A DNA stretch of 64,000 nt from Arthrobacter sp. Bi83 (GTDB lineage Bacteria; Actinomycetota; Actinomycetes; Actinomycetales; Micrococcaceae). The stretch covers positions 1 through 64,000 of the forward strand of contig NZ_CAKKLY010000018.1 of NCBI RefSeq assembly GCF_918698095.1. Reading direction: 5' to 3'. Positions 48,097-57,217 of the stretch are shown piece by piece; positions within the stretch are counted from its first letter, which is position 1; every line of letters starts with the position of its first letter. Below the pieces are notes generated by a model. It ran no database searches, was not told where the DNA came from, and was given only the letters and a program-made list of their open reading frames with translations. The translations under genes were made by a program, and so were the position numbers.

Positions 48097-49127
48097 TCCT
48101 CGGCGAGAAGACGGCTCATGACGTCGGCCACGGGGCCCGGCCGGGCGCTCTGCCAGCCCGTTCCCGCCCACAGGTTCAGGCGTTCCGCGTCCCCTGCTGC
48201 AGCGGCAGCGGCCCGGATGGGCGCAGTGAGGTGGTGGATGGCCGGGTAGCCGTCCGGGGCGTCCTGATGGTCCCGCACGAACGCGTTGACCAGGGCACGC
48301 GCGTAGCGGCCGGTGAAAGCGCGCGTCGGCTGCGTCTCCGTGAACCGGTCAGCCCCCAGCGCGTCCTTGTGCAGTTGCCGGGCACCGCTTTCGTCCGTCC
48401 GCAGGAGGGCTGTGCCCACCTGCACCGCTTCCGCGCCGGCAGCGAGTGCCGACCCCACCGCCGCAGCATCGGACACGGCACCGGCAGCCACCAGCGGAAG
48501 GCCGACGGCGGCGCGCACCTGCAGGACCAGCGCCGCCGTCGTGGACGGGACGCTGCTCCGGGCAGTGTCCGCCAGGAAGGCGCCGCTGTGAGCACCGGCG
48601 CTGCCGTGCTGCACGACGAGCGCGTCCACGCCGCGGTCCGCGGCGAGCGCCGCTTCAGCCGCACTCGTGACCGTGGCAAGGACTGTGGAGCCGGCCTTGC
48701 GGAGCCCGGCGATGACGCGGGCGTCGGGCAACCCGAAGGTGAAGCTGACAAATTCGGCAGGATGGAGCAGCAGTTCGTCGATCTTGTGCTGCCAGCCATC
48801 ATCGTCGCCGAGGATCAGAGGCGGAACCTCGACGCCATAGCGGGCGGCATCAGCGGCAAGGCGGTCGCGGTAGTGCTCCAGCAGTGCCACGGCCGCGGGG
48901 GAGGGCTGCAGCTGCTGGGGATCCGGGACAAAAACATTCATGCCGAACCGGACGCCGGCCGCGCGGGCGACCCGCATCTCATCGCTCATGGCCGCAACCG
49001 ACTTGTACCCGGCTGCTAGGAAGCCGAGACCGCCGGAGCGGTGGACGGCCTCAGCGAAGCGGGTGGTGGACGTGCCGCCGGCCATGGGCGCTGCGATGAT
49101 CCGGGTGCCAAATATGCCGTGGGACAT
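48093..49127 (-). CDS. Nitronate monooxygenase / 2-nitropropane dioxygenase family protein
   Basis: FMN-dependent TIM-barrel oxidase of 344 residues. N-terminal IIAAPMAGGTS, the VQHGSAGAHSG loop in place of the classical QGxEAGGH, and the FMN phosphate site (VAAGAVSDAAAV, then GAEAVQVGTALLRTDES). Class assignment is tentative because the histidine loop differs. GAGGAG site before ATG. Confidence 0.88.
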   Translation of the reverse strand: MSHGIFGTRIIAAPMAGGTSTTRFAEAVHRSGGLGFLAAGYKSVAAMSDEMRVARAAGVRFGMNVFVPDPQQLQPSPAAVALLEHYRDRLAADAARYGVEVPPLILGDDDGWQHKIDELLLHPAEFVSFTFGLPDARVIAGLRKAGSTVLATVTSAAEAALAADRGVDALVVQHGSAGAHSGAFLADTARSSVPSTTAALVLQVRAAVGLPLVAAGAVSDAAAVGSALAAGAEAVQVGTALLRTDESGARQLHKDALGADRFTETQPTRAFTGRYARALVNAFVRDHQDAPDGYPAIHHLTAPIRAAAAAAGDAERLNLWAGTGWQSARPGPVADVMSRLLAEE

Positions 49128-49163
49128 TGCCTGCTCCTCGAGACGCTTCAGTAGGCTGTTGGG

Positions 49164-50162
49164 GTGACTGACTCTGACAACCTACCCGATGCCCTGTCTG
49201 TTCCCTCCGGCAGCGCTGTTCCTTCTTCCGGGGCAGCTGCTTCCGCGGATGCCCTTCCTCTTGCCGGTGCTGTCCCCTCCGCGGGCGTCGTGATCGGCCT
49301 GGACATCGGCGGCACCAAGACGCGGGGCGTCCGCTTCGAGAACGGCAAGCCCGTCGCCGACGAAATCGTCGGCAGCTCCAACGTCCAGAACGTCAGCCGC
49401 GACGAAGCGGCGTCGCATCTGGCGGAGCTGTTCGCAAAAATTGGCCAGGGACCCGTGGCCTACGTTTACGCAGGGGCCGGCGGCATCGACACCGCTGAGG
49501 ACGCGGCCGCGCTGGCTGCGCTCATCGAGCCCCACGTGCCGGGTGCCAGGATCACAGTGGTCCACGACTCCCGCCTGCTGCTGGCGGCCGGCGGGGCGAG
49601 CGAGGGGGTGGCTGTCATCGCGGGCACCGGCTCGGCGGCCTGGGGCCGGAACGGGCTGGGTGAAGAGGCGCGGGCCGGCGGCTGGGGTTATCTCCTCGGC
49701 GACGAAGGCAGCGGCTACTGGCTGGGCCGGGAAGCCGTCCGCCACAGCCTGCGCCGCATGAACCAGGGGCTGGAGCCGGACGCGCTCACGCGTGCCCTCC
49801 TGGAGTCCTGCGGCCTTGACGAGCCCAACAAGCTGATCGCCCTGTTCCATTCGCCTGCCACGGGACGCCGATACTGGGCCCAGCAGGCCCGGCTGGTGGT
49901 GGAGGCCGCAGACGCCGGCCACGGGGTCAGCCAGGGGCTCGTCGACCAGGCGGGCAGGGACCTGGCCGAGATGGCCGCGCAGGTCCTCCGGCAACTGAAG
50001 CTCGAGGGCCCTGTCATTCTGGGAAGCGGACTGGGCATGAACGTCGTCCGGCTTCAGGACTCGTTCAGGAACCACCTCGCTGCGGCCGGCGTCACGGACG
50101 TCCGCGTGCTGGACCGGGAGCCCGTCTTCGGTGTTCTGCAGCTCGTCGGCGAACTGGGGTGA
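49164..50162 (+). CDS. BadF/BadG-type ATPase, N-acetylglucosamine kinase-like
   Basis: 332 residues of the ASKHA fold: phosphate-1 motif VIGLDIGGTKTRGVRFE after a low-complexity N-terminus of about 40 residues, AVIAGTGSAAWG phosphate-2, and GSGYWLGREAV typical of eukaryotic-type GlcNAc kinases. Likely phosphorylates an amino sugar from wall recycling. GTG start 6 nt after TAGGCT (49152-49157). Confidence 0.85.
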   Translation: MTDSDNLPDALSVPSGSAVPSSGAAASADALPLAGAVPSAGVVIGLDIGGTKTRGVRFENGKPVADEIVGSSNVQNVSRDEAASHLAELFAKIGQGPVAYVYAGAGGIDTAEDAAALAALIEPHVPGARITVVHDSRLLLAAGGASEGVAVIAGTGSAAWGRNGLGEEARAGGWGYLLGDEGSGYWLGREAVRHSLRRMNQGLEPDALTRALLESCGLDEPNKLIALFHSPATGRRYWAQQARLVVEAADAGHGVSQGLVDQAGRDLAEMAAQVLRQLKLEGPVILGSGLGMNVVRLQDSFRNHLAAAGVTDVRVLDREPVFGVLQLVGELG

Positions 50163-50189
50163 CGGAGAAACCGGTTCCAACGAACGGTG

Positions 50190-51263
50190 TCAGGCGCGCG
50201 TCCGCGGCTTGAGCTGCACGCCGGGCAGCGGGGGCGCGGGAATGCGGCCGGCCTCGCGCCCGGCGTCAGGACCGTGGCCCCGGACGAGTCCGAAGCGGGC
50301 GGCTTCGGCAGCGGCGTCCGGCATCGTGGCCTGCGCTTCCCACTCCGCCCTGGCCTGCGCCACCTCGTCATGGGTCCTGCCCACGAAGTTCCACCACATG
50401 AGGAGTTCCTCCTCGAGGGGCTCACCGCCAATCAGGAGGAAGCGCGTACCCGGCAGAGCGTCCACCCGGAGCAGTTCGCGGCCGGCCCCCAGGTAGCCCA
50501 GCGGCCCGGGCCCGATCTGCTGCCCATCCACCGTCAGGCCGCCGTCGAGCACCAGGACCGCGTGCTCGAACTCCGGTTCCAGCGGGAGGCCCGCGGGGCC
50601 GTCGCACCGGACATCCGCGCCGACAATCGGCGTGTACATGGTGGCGGGGGACGTGCCGCCGGCGAACGTGCCCACCATCACCGTGGCGGTGTAGCCAGGA
50701 CCCCGGACGGTGGGGAGGTTGCGGTGCTGTTCGAAGGCCGGAGGACGGTGCCGTTCGGCATCCGGCAAAGCCACCCAGAGCTGGAGGCCGCGCTGCAGCG
50801 GAAGCTGCGCGCCGCCGTCGTGAGTTTGGCTGCCGTCGCCTTCCGGAGCGCCTTCCGCCGCGCCACTCTCAGCAGGCAGCACGGCGAACTCTGAATGCGA
50901 GACACCGTGGCCGGCGGTCATGATGTTGAGTTCGCCCGGGCGCACGATCACGTCGCTGCCCACGCTGTCCCGGTGGCGGATGTGTCCCGCGAGCGGCCAG
51001 GTGACGGTCTGAAGCCCGGTGTGCGGGTGCGGCAGGACGGACATCGCTATCCGGTCCGGACCGAAGCTGTCCAGGAAACACCAGGCCCCCACGGTGGGCA
51101 GGCCTCGCTGCGGCAGGGTGCGGAGCACGTTCATGGCGCGGACACCGCCGAGCGGCACCTCACGCGCTGGCCAGAGCTGCACGCACGGACCGGTGCCCGT
51201 CCCGGCGTCGGGTCCTGCGGGCGGGCACACTTCCTCCTGGGGGAGGACCTCCAGATTCGTCAC
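50190..51263 (-). CDS. Pirin family protein
   Basis: Bicupin of 357 residues. The metal-binding cupin motif contains HPHTGLQTVTW and PGELNIMTAGHGVSHSE. Bacterial pirins include quercetin 2,3-dioxygenases and regulators of pyruvate metabolism; this one cannot be placed more exactly. GTG start 6 nt after TAGAGT (complement 51270-51275), back to back with the Nudix promoter. Confidence 0.92.
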   Translation of the reverse strand: MTNLEVLPQEEVCPPAGPDAGTGTGPCVQLWPAREVPLGGVRAMNVLRTLPQRGLPTVGAWCFLDSFGPDRIAMSVLPHPHTGLQTVTWPLAGHIRHRDSVGSDVIVRPGELNIMTAGHGVSHSEFAVLPAESGAAEGAPEGDGSQTHDGGAQLPLQRGLQLWVALPDAERHRPPAFEQHRNLPTVRGPGYTATVMVGTFAGGTSPATMYTPIVGADVRCDGPAGLPLEPEFEHAVLVLDGGLTVDGQQIGPGPLGYLGAGRELLRVDALPGTRFLLIGGEPLEEELLMWWNFVGRTHDEVAQARAEWEAQATMPDAAAEAARFGLVRGHGPDAGREAGRIPAPPLPGVQLKPRTRA

Positions 51264-51319
51264 AGTCCCACTCTAGGACCGCCGCACCCCGGGGCATAGC
51301 TCCGGGCTAGGCTGACTCC

Positions 51320-51772
51320 ATGAGCGTTCTCTTCGATACCCGCCCTGCTGCCTACGCGGTCATCATCCGCGATGACGCCATCCTGCTGGCGTACTGGAAG
51401 CAGGACGGCAAGGAGGGCTGGACGCTTCCCGGCGGCGGCCTGGACCTCGCCGAGCATCCGGTGGACGGCTGCATCCGGGAAGTCTTTGAGGAAACCGGCT
51501 ACCACGCCGAGATCGGTTCCATGCTGGGCATCGATGTGGGCCACTGGCCGGCCGGAACACGGCTGGACGGCATCGACAGGGATTTCCAGGCCCTCCGCCT
51601 TGTCTACGAGGCCCGGGTGACCGGCGGGGAACTCAGCCACGAAGTGGACGGTACCACCACTCATGCCGCGTGGATACCGCTCCCCGAGGTCGGCTCGCTG
51701 AACAGGGTCTCGCTGGTGGATGCGGCGCTGCGGCTCTTCCGGGAGCGTCCCGCCAACGGCAAGCTTGACTGA
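51320..51772 (+). CDS. Nudix hydrolase
   Basis: 150 residues with a perfect Nudix box (GGLDLAE-x7-REVFEETGY). Hydrolyses a nucleoside-diphosphate derivative; substrate unknown. ATG is 6 nt after TAGGCT (51308-51313), a leaderless-type start. Confidence 0.92.
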   Translation: MSVLFDTRPAAYAVIIRDDAILLAYWKQDGKEGWTLPGGGLDLAEHPVDGCIREVFEETGYHAEIGSMLGIDVGHWPAGTRLDGIDRDFQALRLVYEARVTGGELSHEVDGTTTHAAWIPLPEVGSLNRVSLVDAALRLFRERPANGKLD

Positions 51773-51799
51773 TGCTTCGGCTGCGGCGTTTGCCTGGCC

Positions 51800-51855
51800 A
51801 GAATTTCCTCAGAAAAGTTTCCTGACCAAAGTTTCCTGACAACATTTCCCTAGCC
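51800..51855. repeat. Four tandem 14-bp imperfect repeats
   Basis: Units of the type AAAGTTTCCTGACC at 51800-51813, 51814-51827, 51828-51841 and 51842-51855; the central two are nearly identical. They are followed by a small AGCCGG/CCGGCT hairpin and a TATCCT box (51874-51879). Part of the 517-bp stretch between Nudix and rsgA. Confidence 0.75.
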
Positions 51856-51939
51856 AAGCCGGGAACCGGCTGGCTATCCTAGGGGGAGCTTCCGGACAGG
51901 TGATCCGGCACCGAACGCAAAAACGGGGAGGTGGACCTG

Positions 51940-52020
51940 ATGACTGCAGAATTCCTGTGCGCGCCGCGCACCAGCAAAGTCTCCTTCATTAATCCTGCCC
52001 CGATATTGCGCACCGCCTAA
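51940..52020 (+). CDS. Possible 26-residue leader peptide upstream of rsgA
   Basis: ATG 51940 has GGGGAGG 8 nt upstream, the best ribosome-binding site in the gap, and reads 26 codons to TAA (begins MTAEFLCAPRTSK). It lies 270 bp before the rsgA start and downstream of a TATCCT box. It has no recognisable domain. The sequence 52021-52289 after it shows no other convincing gene and carries less GC-biased codons than its neighbours. Confidence 0.35.
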   Translation: MTAEFLCAPRTSKVSFINPAPILRTA

Positions 52021-52289
52021 CGGCAGTCAGCGCAGCCTTCCCCCCTCCATCCGTTGGCCTGAGCGACAAATGCCAGGACATTTGATGGGCAACGACGGAA
52101 CGCACAAGACGGCCGATGCGGTGCCAGGGGCCCACCCTGAGGTTCACAGTGAAAATATCTTCCGGCCCTTTAGCGGCCGCAGTGCAGCAATCAACCAACA
52201 GTTCCAGTTCAAGCCACAATTCCGATCCGACCCCGAGCCACGGCGAAGCGGCAACCCCTATTGCCGGCACCGAAAAGCTGAGGGGACCC

Positions 52290-53342
52290 GTGCAGTTTGG
52301 CTTTACGGAGAGTGCCGCCGTGCGCTTCAGGGCCCACCCGGCAGGCGGCGGACAGACGCCGGGCCGGGTTGTGCGGGTGGACCGCAACCGCCTTCTCGTC
52401 GCAACGGCAGACGGTCAGATGAGCGTGCCCTACCCGTCTGCCGGACCGGTGCCGGCCACCGGCGACTGGGTCTGGCTCGGGCCCATCCATGCCGGTGGAC
52501 CCGGTGTCGCGGCCGTGCTTCCGCGCACGTCCGAGCTGAGCCGCAAGCGGGCATTCGAAGCGTCCTCTGACGCGCAGGTTCTCGGCGCCAACATTGACGT
52601 GGTTGGCGTGGTGGTCCCGGTGGACCGGCCGCTGACCCACAACAGGCTGGAGCGGACCCTTGTGGCCGCCTGGGATTCCGGTGCCGTGCCCCTGGTGATC
52701 ATCACGAAGGCCGATCTGTCCGACCTGGCGGATGACGTCGTGGGAAAGGTGATCCTGCAGGCCGCCGGAGTGGACGTGGTGACCACCTCCGCGGAGCAGG
52801 GCGACGGCCTGGACGAGCTGCTGGCCCATGTGCCGCCGGGCGGGACGCTCGTGTTGCTCGGGCCGTCCGGGGCCGGAAAGTCCACGCTCATCAACGCGCT
52901 CGCCGGCCACGAGGTCCAGTCCACCGGGGAAGTGCGCGCCGCGGACGGGAAGGGAAGGCACACCACCACGTCGCGGGAGCTGGTGCCGCTGCCCGGCGGT
53001 GCAGTGCTCATGGACACGCCCGGCGTCCGCGGCTTTGGCCTCTTTGATGCCGATGACGGCATGGGCGAGATGTTCGCTGATCTGGCGGAACTCTTCAGGC
53101 AGTGCCGTTTTTCCGACTGTGCCCATGACCGGGAGCCTGACTGCGCAGTCCGGACCGCGCTCGACGACGGCTCCCTCGATCCCAGGAGGTGGGCGAGTTA
53201 CCTGAAGCTGCAGCGTGAACTGGCGGCCCTGAACCGGCGCCACGACGCCGCGGCACGGAGGGCGTACCAGCGTGAATGGCACCAGAAGGTCGCCGTGGCG
53301 GCCAGAACCCAGCGCGCAGGTGACCGGCCCAGGAAACGCTGA
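52290..53342 (+). CDS. rsgA: Ribosome small subunit GTPase RsgA
   Basis: Circularly permuted GTPase aiding 30S maturation. OB-fold (GRVVRVDRNRLLVATADG), G4 TKAD before G1 GPSGAGKST (191-199), then the zinc domain ligands C272, C277, H279 and C285. GTG 52290 (GAGG site) gives 350 residues, the usual length. The frame is open to ATG 52116, but the extra 58 residues are Ser-rich and not codon-biased like the rest. Confidence 0.92.
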   Translation: MQFGFTESAAVRFRAHPAGGGQTPGRVVRVDRNRLLVATADGQMSVPYPSAGPVPATGDWVWLGPIHAGGPGVAAVLPRTSELSRKRAFEASSDAQVLGANIDVVGVVVPVDRPLTHNRLERTLVAAWDSGAVPLVIITKADLSDLADDVVGKVILQAAGVDVVTTSAEQGDGLDELLAHVPPGGTLVLLGPSGAGKSTLINALAGHEVQSTGEVRAADGKGRHTTTSRELVPLPGGAVLMDTPGVRGFGLFDADDGMGEMFADLAELFRQCRFSDCAHDREPDCAVRTALDDGSLDPRRWASYLKLQRELAALNRRHDAAARRAYQREWHQKVAVAARTQRAGDRPRKR

Positions 53343-53516
53343 CCCATCCCAACCCGCGTTGTCTCCGAATGGTTACGGTATCCGCGTCGGCAGTTACATT
53401 GCTGCGGGCACTGGTTACGCTTTGTCAAGACGTGCTTTACACCTAAAAATGGGCGGGCTTATGATCAGCTCGCTTCACCGTCCAAAGTTGCCGCCAACAG
53501 TTAGGTAAGCCAGGGA

Positions 53517-54617
53517 ATGGCCGAAGCCATGATTGAGTTCGAGAGCGTCACCAAGAGGTACCAGAGCGGACAGCCGGCAGTGGACCAGTTGAGCATGTCC
53601 ATCGACAAAGGCTCCATCACGGTGTTCGTCGGACCATCAGGCTGCGGCAAGACGACATCCCTGCGCATGATCAACCGGATGGTTGAGCCCACGTCCGGAA
53701 CCATCACCGTGGACGGCAAAGACGTCACATCCGTTCCGGCGGCAGAACTGCGGCGGTCCATGGGGTACGTTATGCAGTCCTCCGGGCTCATGCCGCACCG
53801 GTCGGTCCTGGACAACATCGCTACCGTGCCGCGCCTGAACGGCGTGTCCAAAGCCGACGCCCGCAAACGGGCGGAGGAACTGCTCGACGTCGTCGGGCTG
53901 GCGTCGATGCTCGGGAAGCGGTATCCGTCGCAGCTCTCCGGCGGCCAGCAGCAGCGCGTCGGCGTGGCCCGCGCGCTCGCCGCCGACCCGCCGGTTCTGC
54001 TCATGGACGAGCCCTTCAGCGCGGTGGATCCCGTGGTGCGGGACGAGCTCCAGCACGAGCTGCTGCGGCTGCAGCGAGATCTGGCGAAGACGATTGTCTT
54101 TGTCACCCATGACATCGACGAGGCGACAGTCCTGGGGGACAAGGTGGCGGTCTTCGCCGTCGGCGGCAAACTGGCGCAATACGCGACGCCGGAGGAGATC
54201 CTGCGGGCCCCCGCCAACGAGTTTGTTGCTTCCTTCGTGGGCCGCGACCGCGGGTTCCGGCACCTGGCCTTCACCGCGGCCGACGGCGTGACCATCCATC
54301 CTGTGCCGACTGTCACCAGGGGCGGCAACAGCTCAGCCCCGCTGGCGGATTCTTCTGACGGCTGGCGCCTGGTGGTGGACCAGGAGTCGCGGCCGCTGGG
54401 TTGGGAAAGCCCGGACCGTGATGCGGAGCTCATCCCCGGCGGTTCGCTGTTCCGGTCCGGCGAGACGCTACGGCGGGCTCTGGACTCGGCACTCTCCTCC
54501 CCGTCAGGGCTGGGAGTCGCGGTGGACGGTGACGGACGGGTCGCGGGCGTGGTCAAGGCTGCCGAAGTGCTGGCCGTCATCGAGTCTGCCCGCCAGGTCC
54601 GGCAGGCCGCGCTCTGA
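53517..54617 (+). CDS. Osmoprotectant ABC transporter ATP-binding protein (OpuCA/ProV type)
   Basis: 366 residues: Walker A GPSGCGKTT (39-47), signature LSGGQQQRVGVARA (140 on), Walker B region LLMDEPFSAVDP, and a C-terminal extension with one CBS-like segment. Energises uptake of glycine betaine, choline or carnitine. First gene of a four-gene operon with start-stop overlaps. The 173-bp gap upstream has TTGTCA and TAAAAA 16 bp apart (about 53427-53454), a candidate promoter. Confidence 0.92.
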   Translation: MAEAMIEFESVTKRYQSGQPAVDQLSMSIDKGSITVFVGPSGCGKTTSLRMINRMVEPTSGTITVDGKDVTSVPAAELRRSMGYVMQSSGLMPHRSVLDNIATVPRLNGVSKADARKRAEELLDVVGLASMLGKRYPSQLSGGQQQRVGVARALAADPPVLLMDEPFSAVDPVVRDELQHELLRLQRDLAKTIVFVTHDIDEATVLGDKVAVFAVGGKLAQYATPEEILRAPANEFVASFVGRDRGFRHLAFTAADGVTIHPVPTVTRGGNSSAPLADSSDGWRLVVDQESRPLGWESPDRDAELIPGGSLFRSGETLRRALDSALSSPSGLGVAVDGDGRVAGVVKAAEVLAVIESARQVRQAAL

Positions 54618-55330
54618 TGGACTGGTTCCTGGCCAACAACGGCATGGTCTTTGAACGGGCGGGGCAGCACCTGGTCCTGGCCCTGGTTCCGATGCTCCTT
54701 GGCCTGCTGATTTCCATTCCGCTGGCGCAGCTTTCACGCCGCCACACCGCGCTCAGGTCGCTCGTGAACACCATCAGTTCGCTGCTCTATACCATCCCCT
54801 CACTGGCGCTGTTCATCATCCTGCCGCCCCTGCTGGGGACCCGGATCCTGGACCCTGCGAACGTCGTAGTCGCCCTGACTATTTATGCGGTGGCGCTCCT
54901 GGTACGGGCCGCGATGGATGCCTTCGATTCGGTGGATGACGACCTCCGCCAGGCGGCTGTGGCCATGGGCTACAAGCCTGGCGCGCGCTTCCTGCAGATC
55001 GACCTGCCGCTGTCCCTGCCTGTCCTTTTTGCAGGTCTCCGCGTGGTCTCGGTCAGCAATATTTCGCTCGTCAGCGTGGCGGCGCTGCTCGGGGTGGGAA
55101 ACCTGGGAATGCTGTTTACCGACGGACTGCAGCGCAACTTTGTCACCGAAGTGGTGGTGGGGATCGTTGCCATCCTGCTGCTGGCGCTGCTCATGGACGC
55201 GATCCTGGTTGTGCTGGAAAGGTTGCTCACACCGTGGACCCGGGCGTCGGCCGCCTCGCCGCGCTCCGATGTGAAAACGGGTGCTGAGTTCATCGCCGAG
55301 ACGCACGTCCATGCGGGGGCGGGATCGTGA
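54617..55330 (+). CDS. Osmoprotectant ABC transporter permease (OpuCB type)
   Basis: 237 residues, about six membrane helices, with the inner-membrane component loop AAVAMGYKPGARFLQIDLPLSLP. Its ATG shares a base with the stop of the ATPase gene. Pairs with the second permease to form the channel. Confidence 0.92.
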   Translation: MDWFLANNGMVFERAGQHLVLALVPMLLGLLISIPLAQLSRRHTALRSLVNTISSLLYTIPSLALFIILPPLLGTRILDPANVVVALTIYAVALLVRAAMDAFDSVDDDLRQAAVAMGYKPGARFLQIDLPLSLPVLFAGLRVVSVSNISLVSVAALLGVGNLGMLFTDGLQRNFVTEVVVGIVAILLLALLMDAILVVLERLLTPWTRASAASPRSDVKTGAEFIAETHVHAGAGS

Positions 55331-56073
55331 GCGACATCTTTACCGATACCTTCGCCTGGCTCGCGGATCCTAAGCACTGGTCCGGAAGCTCCGGAATCCC
55401 CGTGCGGCTGCTGGAGCACCTGCAGTACAGCGGCCTTGTGCTTGTCATCGCCGCGGCCATCGCCCTTCCCGTGGGGCTGTACATCGGGCACACCGGGAGG
55501 GGCCGGGTGGCAGCCGTGGCCGTGGCAGGTGCCCTGCGCGCCTTGCCGACGCTGGGACTCCTGGTGCTGTTCGCCCTGATTGCCGGCAGCGGGCTCATGC
55601 CACCGGTATGGGCGCTGGTGATCCTCACCGTCCCGCCGCTGCTGGCAGGTACCTACGCGGGCATCTCGAGCGTGGACACCACGGTGGTGGACGCCGCACG
55701 CGCCATGGGCATGAAGGAACTGCAGATCCTGTTCAGCGTGGAGCTTCCCAACGGACTGCAGGTGATGTTCGGCGGCATCCGCACCGCCGTGCTCCAGGTC
55801 ATCGCCACTGTCTCCGTGGTGGCCTACCTTCCGCTCGGCGGCCTCGGACGTTACCTGTTCGACGGGCTCGTCCTTCAGGACTTTCCGCGGATGCTGGCGG
55901 GCTCACTGCTGATCGCAGGCCTGGCAATCGCCGTCGACCTTATCCTGGCAGCAGCCCAGCGGCTGCTGGTGTCACCCGGACTTTCCACCCGTTCCAAGGG
56001 CGGCCGCAAGGCCGTCACCGATCTCACGGCTGCCGCACCCGCGGCGGCCGCTGTTCAAGGAGGCTCCCAATGA
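55327..56073 (+). CDS. Osmoprotectant ABC transporter permease (OpuCD type)
   Basis: 248 residues, about six helices, EAA-type loop DAARAMGMKELQILFSVELPN. GTGA overlap with the first permease and ATGA overlap with the binding protein gene. Confidence 0.92.
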   Translation: MSDIFTDTFAWLADPKHWSGSSGIPVRLLEHLQYSGLVLVIAAAIALPVGLYIGHTGRGRVAAVAVAGALRALPTLGLLVLFALIAGSGLMPPVWALVILTVPPLLAGTYAGISSVDTTVVDAARAMGMKELQILFSVELPNGLQVMFGGIRTAVLQVIATVSVVAYLPLGGLGRYLFDGLVLQDFPRMLAGSLLIAGLAIAVDLILAAAQRLLVSPGLSTRSKGGRKAVTDLTAAAPAAAAVQGGSQ

Positions 56074-57026
56074 ATCACCCCGTCCACACGACCATCACCC
56101 GCCGTGGCCTGGGCGGCCTGGCCGCTGGTGTCGGTATTGCCCTTGCCCTCTCCGCGTGCAGCAGCGGTAGTCCGCTGTCCTCACCGACCACCAGTGCGGG
56201 CAGTGCGGCCGCCGGCGGTTCCCTGGTGGTCGGTTCCGCAGACTTTCCCGAGAGCCAGATCATCGCCGAGATTTACGCCGGTGCCCTGAACGCTGCCGGT
56301 GTCACAGCAACCACAAAACCGAACATCGGCTCCCGGGAGATCTACTTCAAGGCTGTCCAGGACGGGTCCGTTGACGTTGTTCCGGACTACTCCGGTAACC
56401 TGCTGTCCTTTGTAAACACCGAGGCGCCCGAAGTTTCGGCGGACGACATCTTCAAGGCGTTGCCGGAAAAGCTTCCCAAGGGCGTCGCAGTCCTGGAGCC
56501 TTCCAAGGCTGAGGACAAGGACGCCATGGTGGTCACCAAGGCCACCGCGGAAAAGTACCAGCTGAAGTCCATTGAAGACCTCGCCAAGGTCTGCAAGGAC
56601 CTCACCATGGCAGCTCCGGCCACCTTCGAAACCCGGTCCTATGGATTCCCGGGCCTGAAGACGAACTATGGCTGCGAGCTCAAGGCTTTGAAGCCCTTCA
56701 GCGACGGCGGCGGAAACCTGACCCTGAAGGCCCTCCTGAATGATGAGGTCCAGGTGGCCGACATCTTCACCACCACACCGTCCATCGCCGACAACGACCT
56801 CGTGGTCCTGGAAGACCCCAAGAGCAACTTCAAGGCCCAGCAGGTGCTGCCGCTCTACAACGAGGCCAAGGTGACAGACAAGGCAAAGGAAGCGCTGAAC
56901 AGTGTCTCAAAGACTCTCACCACGGAGGACCTTATCAACCTCAACCGGGCAGTGAGCGGCAGCCAGAAGCAGAACGCCAAGGACGCCGCAGCCGCCTGGC
57001 TCAAGGACAAGGGCATCGTCAAGTAA
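56070..57026 (+). CDS. Osmoprotectant ABC transporter substrate-binding lipoprotein
   Basis: 318 residues with a twin-Arg-containing signal region (TRRGL) and lipobox LALSAC (Cys30), then an OpuAC/ProX-type binding domain (DFPESQIIAEIYAGAL; VDVVPDYSGNLL). Binds a quaternary amine outside the membrane. AAGGAGG site 7 nt before ATG 56070; the frame is open much further upstream, but inside the permease gene. A strong terminator follows. Confidence 0.93.
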   Translation: MNHPVHTTITRRGLGGLAAGVGIALALSACSSGSPLSSPTTSAGSAAAGGSLVVGSADFPESQIIAEIYAGALNAAGVTATTKPNIGSREIYFKAVQDGSVDVVPDYSGNLLSFVNTEAPEVSADDIFKALPEKLPKGVAVLEPSKAEDKDAMVVTKATAEKYQLKSIEDLAKVCKDLTMAAPATFETRSYGFPGLKTNYGCELKALKPFSDGGGNLTLKALLNDEVQVADIFTTTPSIADNDLVVLEDPKSNFKAQQVLPLYNEAKVTDKAKEALNSVSKTLTTEDLINLNRAVSGSQKQNAKDAAAAWLKDKGIVK

Positions 57027-57077
57027 ACCCTTTGCTGTCCTGCGCTGAAACAGCGGTACAGCACTTGAGCTAACGAC

Positions 57078-57122
57078 GACGGCGGCTGCCGGACCCAGCT
57101 GGGGGTGCCGGCAGCCGCCGTC
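57078..57122 (+). terminator. Terminator of the osmoprotectant operon
   Basis: Perfect 15-bp stem (57078-57092 with 57108-57122; arm GACGGCGGCTGCCGG) and a 15-nt loop, followed by GGGGTTTAA. Confidence 0.85.
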
Positions 57123-57217
57123 GGGGTTTAATGGACCTCAGCGGATGCGATGGTCCGGCCGTTCCGTGTGAGCCAAGTCTCCCCGGAAGTACATCCCGCA
57201 TATGGCATATTTGATGG

